A DNA stretch of 36,503 nt from Streptomyces sp. WAC 04229 (GTDB taxonomy: Bacteria; Actinomycetota; Actinomycetes; Streptomycetales; Streptomycetaceae), in NCBI RefSeq assembly GCF_003947455.1, contig NZ_QHJH01000065.1:1-36503 (forward strand), given 5' to 3'. Below, piece by piece: positions 7,931-15,971 of this stretch (the stretch's first letter is position 1; each line of letters begins with the position of its first letter). The position numbers and the translations under genes were made by a program. The notes beneath the pieces were generated by a model. That model did not search any database. It was given only the letters and a program-made list of their open reading frames with translations, and was not told the origin of the DNA.

Positions 7931-9544
7931 ATGACGGACGCGCAGGCCCCGGAACTCACCGGCACGAACCCCCTCGCCCCCTCCCCGGAGGGCGCCCGCA
8001 CCGCTGCCGACGTGGTCACGCCCGAGCTGGTCGCCCAGCTCACCAAGGGCGTGGCCGGCTCCGGCCGCACCGCCAACCACACCCCGTTCACCGGCGAGAA
8101 GCTCGCCGACCTGCCCGAGTCGACGCCGGAGGACGTGGCCCGCGCCTTCGAACAGGCCCGCGCCGCCCAGGCCGTGTGGGCGCGCGTGCCGGTACGGCAG
8201 CGCGCCGCGGTCCTGCTGCGCTTCCACGACCTGGTCCTGGAGCGCCAGGCCGAGGTCCTCGACCTCATCCAGCTGGAGACCGGCAAGGCCAGGCTGCACG
8301 CCCACGAGGAGGTCCAGGCCGTCGCCGTCGCCGCCCGGCACTACGGCCGCAGGGCGCCCGCGTATCTGCGGCCCAAGCGGCACACCGGCGCCGTGCCGAC
8401 CCTGACGAAGGTCACCGAACTGCGCCACCCGCGCGGCGTCGTCGGCCAGATCGTCCCGTGGAACTACCCGTTCGAGCTGTCCGTCGGCGACGCCCTGCCC
8501 GCCCTCGTCGCGGGCAACGCGGTCGTGATGAAGCCGGACACCGAGTCCTGCCTGACCGCCCTGTGGGCCCGTGACCTGCTGATCGAGGCCGGGCTGCCGG
8601 CCGACGTCCTCCAGGCCGTCATCGGTGTCGGCCCGGTCGTCGGACCCGAGGTCGTCAAGCACGGCGACTACGTGTCCTTCACCGGCTCCACCCGCACCGG
8701 CCGCGAGGTCGCGACCGTCGCCGCGGACCGGCTGGTCGGCGTCTCGCTGGAGCTCGGCGGCAAGAACGCCATGCTGGTCCTGGACGACGCCGACATCGAG
8801 AAGGCGGCGGCGGGCGCCGTGCGCGCGTGCTTCTCCTCCGCCGGCCAGCTGTGCGTCTCCATCGAGCGGCTCTACGTCCACGAGTCGGTCGCCGACGCCT
8901 TCCTCGACCGCTTCGCCGCCCGCACCCGCGCGATGCGGCTGGGCAGCGCGCTGGCGTACGGCGCGGACATGGGGTCGCTGGTCAGCGGCCACCAGCTGGA
9001 GACCGTCAAGCGGCACGTGGAGGACGCCGTCGCCAAGGGGGCGCGGATCGTCGCCGGCGGCGTGGCCCGGCCGGACGTCGGCCCGTACTTCTACGAGCCC
9101 ACGATCCTCGACGGTGTCACGGACGCCATGACCCTGTGCTGCGAGGAGACCTTCGGCCCGGTGGTCTCCGTGTACCGCTTCTCCGACGTGGACGAGGTCG
9201 TCGACCGCGCCAACGCCACGCCGTACGGCCTGAACTCGTCGGTCTGGACCACGAACGCCCGCCGCGGCCGCGAGGTCGCCGCCCGCCTGCGCACCGGCAC
9301 GGTCAACATCAACGAGGGCTACGCCTCCGCCTACGGCAGCGTGCAGTCGCCGATGGGCGGCATGAAGGAGTCCGGACTCGGCCGCCGGCACGGCTCCGAG
9401 GGCATCCTCAAGTACACCGAGTCGCAGACCGTCGCCCACCAGCGCCTGCTGCCGATGGCACCGTCCCTCGGAATGGACGACGAGAAGTACGCCCAGTTCA
9501 TGAGCCGCAGTCTCCGGCTCATGAAGAGTCTGCGGTTCCGGTAG
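7931..9544 (+). CDS. NADP-dependent succinate-semialdehyde dehydrogenase (aldehyde dehydrogenase superfamily)
   Basis: 537 aa from ATG 7931. It has the aldehyde dehydrogenase landmarks: WNYPFELSVGDALPALVAGN with MKPD for cofactor binding, FTGSTRTGREV, LELGGKN with the general base Glu274, and SSAGQLCVS with nucleophile Cys308. ETFGPVV and MGGMKESGLGRRHG complete the fold. The sequence fits the long succinate-semialdehyde dehydrogenases annotated across Streptomyces (GabD2-like), which oxidise succinate semialdehyde to succinate at the end of the GABA/putrescine route. The exact aldehyde is inferred from family resemblance. The gene lies 103 bp after the last kinase and 99 bp before the GMC oxidoreductase. 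It lacks a Shine-Dalgarno. Confidence 0.88.
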   Translation: MTDAQAPELTGTNPLAPSPEGARTAADVVTPELVAQLTKGVAGSGRTANHTPFTGEKLADLPESTPEDVARAFEQARAAQAVWARVPVRQRAAVLLRFHDLVLERQAEVLDLIQLETGKARLHAHEEVQAVAVAARHYGRRAPAYLRPKRHTGAVPTLTKVTELRHPRGVVGQIVPWNYPFELSVGDALPALVAGNAVVMKPDTESCLTALWARDLLIEAGLPADVLQAVIGVGPVVGPEVVKHGDYVSFTGSTRTGREVATVAADRLVGVSLELGGKNAMLVLDDADIEKAAAGAVRACFSSAGQLCVSIERLYVHESVADAFLDRFAARTRAMRLGSALAYGADMGSLVSGHQLETVKRHVEDAVAKGARIVAGGVARPDVGPYFYEPTILDGVTDAMTLCCEETFGPVVSVYRFSDVDEVVDRANATPYGLNSSVWTTNARRGREVAARLRTGTVNINEGYASAYGSVQSPMGGMKESGLGRRHGSEGILKYTESQTVAHQRLLPMAPSLGMDDEKYAQFMSRSLRLMKSLRFR

Positions 9545-9548
9545 CCGA

Positions 9549-9620
9549 CGAAGGGGCGCGGGGCTGTATCGATTCGCGGCTCCGCCGCCCGGGCGCGACC
9601 GGCCTCAGAACACCCGCACG
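9549..9620 (+). repeat. Streptomyces-type intergenic GGGGCGCGGGG element
   Basis: The gap between the dehydrogenase and the GMC oxidoreductase begins GAAGGGGCGCGGGGCTGTAT and continues with GCGGCTCCGCCGC and GGGCGCGACC. I recognise this from memory as a short interspersed element often found downstream of genes in Streptomyces genomes; GCGGC/GCCGC can fold as a small hairpin. Recognition is by memory only. Confidence 0.45.
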
Positions 9621-9643
9621 CGAAACTCAACGAGGAGACCACC

Positions 9644-11437
9644 GTGCCCCAAGACGCCTACGACTACGACGTCCTGATAGTCGGCTCAGGCTTCGGCGGA
9701 TCCGTCTCCGCCCTCCGCCTCACGGAGAAGGGCTACCACGTCGGCGTCCTGGAAGCCGGCCGCCGCTTCACCCGCACCACCCTCCCCAAGAACTCCTGGG
9801 ACCTGAAGAACTACCTCTGGGCGCCGAAGCTCGGCATGTTCGGCATCCAGCGCATCCACCTGCTCGGCAACGTCATGGTCCTGGCAGGCGCCGGCGTCGG
9901 CGGCGGTTCCCTCAACTACGCCAACACCCTCTACGTGCCGCCGAAACCATTCTTCGAGGACCCCCAGTGGCGTGACATCACCGACTGGCACGACGAGCTG
10001 ACGCCGTACTACGACCAGGCCCGCCGCATGCTCGGGGTCCGGCTGAACCCGACGATGACCCCGTCCGACGTGCACCTGAAGGCCGCAGCCGAGCGGATGG
10101 GCGTCGGAGACAGCTTTCACATGGCGCCGGTCGGCGTGTTCTTCGGCGACGGCGAGGACGCCGACGGCAAGGCGAAGGCGGAACCGGGTGGGACGGTGCC
10201 CGACCCCTACTTCGGCGGCGCGGGCCCCGACCGCAAGGCCTGCAACGAGTGCGGCGAGTGCATGACGGGCTGCCGGCACGGAGCGAAGAACACCCTCAAC
10301 GAGAACTACCTGTACCTCGCCGAGAAGGCGGGCGCGGTCGTGCACCCGATGACGACCGTCGTCTCGGTCACCGAGGACTCGCGCGGCGGCTTCGCGATCG
10401 CCACCCTCCCCACCGACCGGCAGAGGAAGGACGCGGGCCGCACCTTCACGGCCCGCCGGGTCGTCCTGGCCGCCGGCACCTACGGCACCCAGACCCTGCT
10501 GCACCGCATGAAGGCGAACGGTCAGCTCGCCCACCTGTCCGACAGGCTCGGCGAGCTGACCCGCACCAACTCCGAGGCGCTGGTCGGCGCCCAGACCGAC
10601 GACCGCCGCTACCGCAAGGCCACCGGCGAGCCCCGCGCCGACTTCACGCGGGGCGTCGCCATCACGTCCTCCATCCACCCGGACGCCAACACCCACATCG
10701 AGCCGGTCCGCTACGGCAAGGGATCCAACTCGATGGGCGGCCTGTCGATCCTCCAGGTCCCCTACGCCGGGCACACCGCCTCGGGCGCCTCCCGCGTCCT
10801 GGGCTTCCTCGGCCACGCGGCCAAGCACCCGCTGCTGGTCCTGCGCTCCCTGTCCAACCGCAAGTGGTCGGAGCGGACCATCATCGGCCTGGTCATGCAG
10901 TCGCTGGACAACTCCCTGACCACGCACCTGAAACCGACGGGCGTCGGCAAGGGCCTGCTCACCGCGCGCCAGGGCCACGGCTCGCCCAATCCCAAGCAGA
11001 TCAAGGCCGCCACCGAGGGCGCCTCCGCCCTCGCCGCCGAGATCAACGGCTTCGCCGGCTCCAACGTCGGGGAGCTGATGGGCACCCCGCTCACCGCCCA
11101 CTTCCTCGGCGGCTGCCCCATCGGCGCCTCCCGCGAGACCGGCGTCATAGACCCGTACCACCGGCTCTACGGCCACCCCGGCATCTCCGTCGTCGACGGC
11201 GCCGCGGTCTCCGCCAACCTGGGCGTCAATCCGTCCCTGACCATCACGGCGCAGGCCGAGCGGGCGATGTCGTACTGGCCGAACAAGGGCGAGAGCGACC
11301 CGCGCCCCGCCCAGGGGAGCGCGTACGAGCGGCTGGCGCCGGTCGAGCCCAAGTCGTCGGCGGTCCCGGCGGAGGCCTTCGGCGCGCTGCGTCTGCCCTT
11401 CCTGGGCATACCGGCGGTGCCGCCGAAGAAGAGCTGA
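9644..11437 (+). CDS. GMC-family FAD-dependent oxidoreductase with CxxCxxCxxxC motif
   Basis: 597 aa from GTG 9644, with GAGGAGA seven bases upstream. The N-terminus DYDVLIVGSGFGGSVSALRL is a classic FAD dinucleotide fold (G14, G16, G19), followed by the GMC-type stretch GAGVGGGSLNYANTL. The C-terminal half ends VVDGAAVSANLGVNPSLTITA, the usual GMC active-site end. Residues 200-210 read CNECGECMTGC, spacing exactly like a [4Fe-4S] ferredoxin site, followed by RHGAKNTLNENYL. This subgroup is often annotated cholesterol oxidase-like. Substrate is unknown; an alcohol is implied by the family, and the aldehyde dehydrogenase just upstream could act on its product. No Tat or Sec signal was seen, so it is probably cytoplasmic. 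Confidence 0.85.
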   Translation: MPQDAYDYDVLIVGSGFGGSVSALRLTEKGYHVGVLEAGRRFTRTTLPKNSWDLKNYLWAPKLGMFGIQRIHLLGNVMVLAGAGVGGGSLNYANTLYVPPKPFFEDPQWRDITDWHDELTPYYDQARRMLGVRLNPTMTPSDVHLKAAAERMGVGDSFHMAPVGVFFGDGEDADGKAKAEPGGTVPDPYFGGAGPDRKACNECGECMTGCRHGAKNTLNENYLYLAEKAGAVVHPMTTVVSVTEDSRGGFAIATLPTDRQRKDAGRTFTARRVVLAAGTYGTQTLLHRMKANGQLAHLSDRLGELTRTNSEALVGAQTDDRRYRKATGEPRADFTRGVAITSSIHPDANTHIEPVRYGKGSNSMGGLSILQVPYAGHTASGASRVLGFLGHAAKHPLLVLRSLSNRKWSERTIIGLVMQSLDNSLTTHLKPTGVGKGLLTARQGHGSPNPKQIKAATEGASALAAEINGFAGSNVGELMGTPLTAHFLGGCPIGASRETGVIDPYHRLYGHPGISVVDGAAVSANLGVNPSLTITAQAERAMSYWPNKGESDPRPAQGSAYERLAPVEPKSSAVPAEAFGALRLPFLGIPAVPPKKS

Positions 11438-11488
11438 GGAAGAGGAGCCGAGGAAGAAGGGCCGAGGAAGAAGGGCCGAGGAAGAGGT
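11433..11488 (+). repeat. Four tandem 14-bp purine-rich repeats across the GMC stop codon
   Basis: The unit GCYGAGGAAGARGR occurs four times in register at 11433, 11447, 11461 and 11475, the last slightly diverged. The first copy contains the TGA stop of the oxidoreductase. The run leads directly into the terminator hairpin at 11489. Confidence 0.8.
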
Positions 11489-11528
11489 GAGAGGGACCCG
11501 CACCCCCCTCCGAGCGCGGGTCCCTCTC
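11489..11528 (+). terminator. Hairpin terminator after the GMC oxidoreductase
   Basis: Perfect 13-bp inverted repeat GAGAGGGACCCGC (11489-11501) / GCGGGTCCCTCTC (11516-11528) with a 14-nt loop. There is no T-run, as is usual in Streptomyces terminators. Confidence 0.75.
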
Positions 11529-11681
11529 CCACAGGCGGGCGGAGCCGCTGCCCGTGGGATGCCTCGGCCTGTTGGATCGGTGAATCCTGTGAATGGTTGT
11601 CTCGATTTCACAGAAGTCTTATGTGGGCTGCGTCACGTCCGCCGTCCTCCGTGCCGCGTCCCGCCCAGCCGCGCGCACGGC

Positions 11682-11716
11682 GAAGGGCCCCGCGGACTAC
11701 GGCCGCGGGGCCCTTC
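11682..11716. terminator. Strong hairpin, possible bidirectional terminator
   Basis: Perfect 14-bp inverted repeat GAAGGGCCCCGCGG (11682-11695) / CCGCGGGGCCCTTC (11703-11716) with a 7-nt loop. It lies in the gene-free space between the GMC gene (plus) and chorismate mutase (minus), so it could stop transcription from either side. Confidence 0.6.
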
Positions 11717-11724
11717 CTCAGCCA

Positions 11725-11990
11725 GCACCGGCGTCAGGGCAGCGCCGGTGCCTCGGAGCGGCGCCGGGGGGTAGCGCCGCTGGTCTTGAAGGCTGTTCCG
11801 TCGGCCGGCCCCGGGCGTCCCCGGAGCCGGCCGTTCTCTTGGGTGACCGGGCTGCTGTCCCCTGCCGTCCGGTCACTTGTCTGGAGCGAGGTCCCACGAC
11901 GTACGGCACGATCCGCACGTCTCATCGCTCCAGCGAGCCACGCGTGGTTCTCTCGGGCCCGCCCCTGGCTGACACGGACACCGGGAGAAC
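11725..11990. other. Gene-free stretch packed with consecutive hairpins
   Basis: No credible coding sequence was found between 11438 and 12054. Within it, inverted repeats follow one another: 11725-11751 (9 bp), 11757-11781 (8 bp), 11802-11833 (13 pairs with one mismatch), 11843-11876 (8 bp), 11881-11933 (9 bp outer plus 5 bp inner) and 11947-11990 (10 pairs including one T-G). Wobble pairs in three stems (11734/11742, 11851/11868, 11953/11984) suit a plus-strand RNA, while the single mismatch at 11810/11825 suits a minus-strand one. It may be a structured RNA, a 3' UTR, or a product of high GC. Confidence 0.4.
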
Positions 11991-12054
11991 GAAGCCGCTC
12001 GCGCCACGGTCACGCGCCGTACGGGTGAGACGGTGCCCGAACTCAGATACGACC

Positions 12055-12363
12055 TCAGACCCGCCCGCGGCACAGCTCCAGCATCGTCATGGCCAGTGCC
12101 GTGCCCGGCTTGCCCAGCGCCGACCTGTAGTGGTCGAGGACCTCCATCTCGCGGGAGAGGTTCACCCGCCGGCCACCGGAGGTGATCCGCGCCTCCTGGA
12201 TGACGGCGGAGACCGCCATCCGTTCCTGGATGAGGCCGATGATCCGGTCGTCCAGGGCGTCGATGCGGTCCCGGGCGCCGGTGATCACCTCGGCGGCCTC
12301 GGTGGTGCGCGCGCCGGTCTTGTCCGCGGCGGTGACGGACTCGGCTGCTGTGGTGACGGTCAT
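12055..12363 (-). CDS. Chorismate mutase (AroQ class, short form)
   Basis: 102 aa from the ATG at 12363, with GAGGAG eight bases upstream; longer in-frame starts have no ribosome site. Chorismate mutase converts chorismate to prephenate, the first committed step to phenylalanine and tyrosine. The sequence has the helical AroQ pattern: RDRIDALDDRIIGLIQERMAVSAVIQEAR, then GGRRVNLSREMEVLDHY, and a helix ending ELCRGRV, with the basic and acidic residues placed as in AroQ active sites. Its length fits the monofunctional cytoplasmic type and no signal peptide is present. The gene stands alone on the minus strand. Upstream is a leader peptide and paired hairpins that look like a Phe/Tyr attenuator. 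Confidence 0.88.
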   Translation of the reverse strand: MTVTTAAESVTAADKTGARTTEAAEVITGARDRIDALDDRIIGLIQERMAVSAVIQEARITSGGRRVNLSREMEVLDHYRSALGKPGTALAMTMLELCRGRV

Positions 12364-12420
12364 GTCGGTGGCTCCTCGCCGATGGGTGGCGGTGCCCCGG
12401 ACCGGCAGGGTCCGCAAACG

Positions 12421-12457
12421 CCAGGCGCCCCGGACCTTGTCGGCCCGGGGCGCCTGG
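12421..12457 (-). terminator. Attenuator terminator hairpin upstream of chorismate mutase
   Basis: Perfect 13-bp stem CCAGGCGCCCCGG / CCGGGGCGCCTGG with an 11-nt loop. It lies 20 bases after the leader peptide stop and 57 bases before the chorismate mutase start, as expected for the 3:4 terminator of an attenuator. On the minus strand it is followed by CGTTTG, a short T stretch only. Confidence 0.7.
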
Positions 12458-12476
12458 GAAGTCGCTTGTCAGTTGC

Positions 12477-12548
12477 TCAAGCAGCACGACCATGGCAGCC
12501 GGTGGGCCGGTTGCCATAGGTAAACAGGAAGACCTGGTGCGTGAGCAT
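12477..12548 (-). CDS. Leader peptide of the chorismate mutase attenuator, Phe/Tyr-rich
   Basis: A 23-residue frame runs from ATG 12548 to TGA 12477. It begins MLTHQVFLFTYG, so two Phe and one Tyr codon fall within five codons (F-L-F-T-Y), and these are end products of the chorismate mutase pathway. The ATG has no ribosome site but lies six bases after a -10 element, so it would be translated as a leaderless mRNA. Starvation for charged Phe or Tyr tRNA would stall ribosomes at codons 7-11, on the 5' edge of the hairpin at 12492-12517. The peptide itself is unlikely to have a function. Confidence 0.7.
   Translation of the reverse strand: MLTHQVFLFTYGNRPTGCHGRAA
12492..12517 (-). promoter_or_regulatory. 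Attenuator 1:2 hairpin overlapping the leader peptide Tyr codon
   Basis: On the minus strand ATGGCA-a-CCGG pairs with CCGG-c-TGCCAT around a CCCA loop (10 pairs, one mismatch). Its 5' arm starts inside the TAT GGC codons of the leader peptide. Its 3' arm, CCGGCTGCCATGG, can instead pair with the first arm of the terminator (TGG:CCA, GCC:GGC, CCGG:CCGG with small interruptions), giving an antiterminator. Confidence 0.6.
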
Positions 12549-12554
12549 GGCGCC

Positions 12555-12583
12555 AGTATGCCCGCGAGAGCCGGCGGTGTCCA
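12555..12583 (-). promoter_or_regulatory. Promoter of the chorismate mutase leader
   Basis: Minus strand: TGGACA (12583-12578), 17-bp spacer, CATACT (12560-12555), then GGCGCC and the leader ATG at 12548. The -35 matches TTGACA at five of six and the -10 matches TATAAT at four of six. The start point would fall on or beside the A of the ATG. Confidence 0.6.
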
Positions 12584-12611
12584 AGCCGGATCACACACAC
12601 CGGGCCGTGCA

Positions 12612-12701
12612 CCCGGCCGCGCACCGGGCCGGGACGGGCCACCCGCCCGCCTCGGCGCCCGGCCGCGCACCGGGCCGGGACGGGCCACCCGCCCGCCTCG
12701 G
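12612..12701. repeat. 46-bp tandem duplication abutting the guaA -10 element
   Basis: A 44-base unit starting CCCGGCCGCGCACC and ending GCCCGCCTCGG occurs at 12612-12655 and again, identical, at 12658-12701, giving a period of 46. A diverged partial copy (GGGCCGTGCACC) precedes it. The second copy ends one base before the guaA -10 hexamer, so the duplication supplies the spacer and -35 area. Confidence 0.85.
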
Positions 12702-12707
12702 TAGAAT
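12702..12707 (+). promoter_or_regulatory. guaA -10 element
   Basis: TAGAAT matches the vegetative consensus at five of six. It predicts a start near 12714 and a 5' leader of about 35 bases before the GTG at 12749. No TTGACA-like -35 lies at the right distance; that position is inside the 46-bp duplicated unit. Confidence 0.6.
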
Positions 12708-12748
12708 CGGCAGCACAAGACCCCCGCCCGACCGCCGGAAGGCACCCC

Positions 12749-14342
<1,594 letters not shown>

Positions 14343-14344
<2 letters not shown>

Positions 14345-14840
14345 ACGTGCGCCTGACCGTGCGCATGGGCCCACCGGGCTGCCAGATCTCGACGACGAGG
14401 CACTTGTCGTCCTCGACGTAGGTCCGCACGACCTCCGTCAGCTCGGTACGGAAGAGGTGGAACGGCTCCGGCGGTTCCACCTCTTCCACGTACCGGGCCC
14501 GGGTCGCGGCGTCCTCGGCCGCCACCGCCCGGCCGCCGATCCGGACGTCCCCGCCGCCCATGCCGGTGCCGTCCCCCGGGTTCGCCTGCAACGCGAAGCG
14601 CGGGTCGCGGCGCAGGTCGAGCGCCTTCACCGACCCCGGCATCATGCCGAGCCACAGTTCACCGTCCAGGAACCGCACCTCCAGGCCGGTGGTGCGCGGC
14701 GAGCCGTCCTTGCGGAGGGTGGCGAGGACATGGTGCGTGTACGCGCCGAAACGCGCCTCGACGGTGGCGGCCAGCGCGGGCTCGGCGGTGACGAAACCGG
14801 CCCAGTCGGTGGGAGCGTCGGGTGCCGTGTCTGAGGTCAT
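14343..14840 (-). CDS. Pyridoxamine 5'-phosphate oxidase-family (split-barrel flavin-binding) protein
   Basis: 165 aa from ATG 14840 to TAG. The sequence reads like the FMN-binding split barrel family: YTHHVLATLRKDGSPRTTGLEVRFLDGELWLGMMPGSVKALDLRRDPRFALQ, in which a strand-turn-strand and the RDPR motif are typical. The C-terminal part (FHLFRTELTEVVRTYV) forms the rest of the barrel. Members bind FMN or F420 and reduce or sequester small molecules; true PdxH activity is unlikely because the PLP-site residues are not recognisable. It is transcribed away from the class II aldolase gene across 126 bp holding a 15-bp palindrome. No Shine-Dalgarno precedes the ATG. Confidence 0.8.
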
Positions 14841-14863
14841 GGAGTCAGTGTGCGGCCGAAACC

Positions 14864-14884
14864 CGACACCCTGTGTCGAGTATC
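14864..14884 (-). promoter_or_regulatory. -10 element and palindromic operator in the divergent region
   Basis: CGACAC-CCT-GTGTCG (14864-14878) is a perfect 6+6 inverted repeat. Immediately upstream on the minus strand is GATACT (14884-14879), a good -10 hexamer for the PNPOx-family gene, so the palindrome would cover the transcription start. That is a typical place for a repressor. The regulator is unknown. Confidence 0.45.
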
Positions 14885-14966
14885 CCGCCCGGATCTGTCG
14901 CACCGGCCGCACCCCCGGTAACTTCCGCCACGTAAGGCAATTCCAGTGCCGGAGGACAGAGGACAC

Positions 14967-15770
14967 ATGCACGGGACGCCCGGGGCCACTCCGCCCCCGC
15001 CGCTGCCCACCGACAAGCTGCGGTTCGCCATGCCGCCGATGCACGACTCGGTCGAGGACGAACGCCGGCACCGCAAGGAACGGCTCGCGGGCGCCCTGCG
15101 CCTCTTCGGCCGGTACGGCTTCGAGGACGGCGTCTCCGGACACATCACCGCCCGCGATCCCGAGTACACCGACTGCTTCTGGGTCAATCCGTTCGGCATG
15201 CCCTTCGCCCACATCACCGTGAGCGACCTCGTGCTGGCCAACTCCGACGGCCAGGTGGTGCAGGGCGGCCACCACGTCAACCAGGCCGCCTTCACCGTGC
15301 ACTCCCAGGTCCACGCCGCCCGCCCGGACGTCGTCGCGGTCGCCCACTGCCACTCGGTGCACGGGCGCGCGCTGTCGGCCCTCGGCGACCTGCTCGACCC
15401 GATCACCCAGGAGAGCTGCGCCTTCTACGAGGACCACGCGCTGTACGACTCCTACTCGGGCGTCGCCGTCGACGCCGAGGAGGGCCGACGCATCGCCCGG
15501 GTGCTCGGCTCCGGCAAGGCGCTCGTGCTGCGCAACCACGGACTGCTGACGGTGGGCGACTCGGTGGACGCGGCGGCCTGGTGGTTCCTGTCGCTGGAGC
15601 GGTCCTGCCAGGTGCAGCTGACGGCCCGGGCGGCGGGACGGCCGGTGCTGATCGACCACCGCCAGGCGGTGGCCACCCGGGAGCAGCTCGGCGGCGACCT
15701 GGTGGCGTGGATCAACTACCAGCCCCTGTGGCAGGCGATCAGCCGGAGCGAGCCGGACCTCTTCGACTGA
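14967..15770 (+). CDS. Class II aldolase/adducin-domain protein
   Basis: 267 aa from ATG 14967, preceded by AGAGGA four bases away; the GTG at 14946 is an in-frame alternative. The fold signature is RLFGRYGFEDGVSGHITARDP, then WVNPFGMPFAHITVSDLVLAN, and three zinc-ligand histidines: His127 and His129 in VAHCHS and His191 in RNHGLLTVG. Characterised relatives cleave or epimerise sugar phosphates such as L-fuculose 1-phosphate. The acidic residue usually found in the VNQAAFTVHSQVH segment of true aldolases is not obvious here, so the reaction is uncertain. The gene diverges from the PNPOx-family gene. A 6-bp hairpin (15771-15796) directly follows the stop. Confidence 0.82.
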   Translation: MHGTPGATPPPPLPTDKLRFAMPPMHDSVEDERRHRKERLAGALRLFGRYGFEDGVSGHITARDPEYTDCFWVNPFGMPFAHITVSDLVLANSDGQVVQGGHHVNQAAFTVHSQVHAARPDVVAVAHCHSVHGRALSALGDLLDPITQESCAFYEDHALYDSYSGVAVDAEEGRRIARVLGSGKALVLRNHGLLTVGDSVDAAAWWFLSLERSCQVQLTARAAGRPVLIDHRQAVATREQLGGDLVAWINYQPLWQAISRSEPDLFD

Positions 15771-15910
15771 CGCCTTCCCCCGACCGCGTCAAGGCGGCGC
15801 CCCGAGAGTCACCCCCGCTGAGCACGAGGGACCGGGGCCGCCCGGCGCGCGGGGGGTGGTGTACGGCACAATTCGCTGTCGTCCCAAGGGACTTACGGAC
15901 CCGGGGGCTC

Positions 15911-15938
15911 TTTCACGGATGTTCTTTCACGGATGTTC
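15911..15938 (+). repeat. 14-bp perfect tandem repeat in the upstream region of the IPT-like gene
   Basis: TTTCACGGATGTTC occurs twice back to back (15911-15924, 15925-15938). Each copy includes an ATG, one of which (15933) is in frame with the downstream gene. A CACAAT -10-like sequence lies about 40 bases upstream. The 15771-15971 gap has no other gene. Confidence 0.85.
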
Positions 15939-15971
15939 CCGCGCAGGGGCGCGGGAAGGCGGGCGGCGGGC

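Noticed and set aside
11750..12000. tRNA gene in the hairpin-rich region
   Set aside because: No T-loop GTTCGANNC, anticodon arm or acceptor pairing fits; the stems do not form a cloverleaf.
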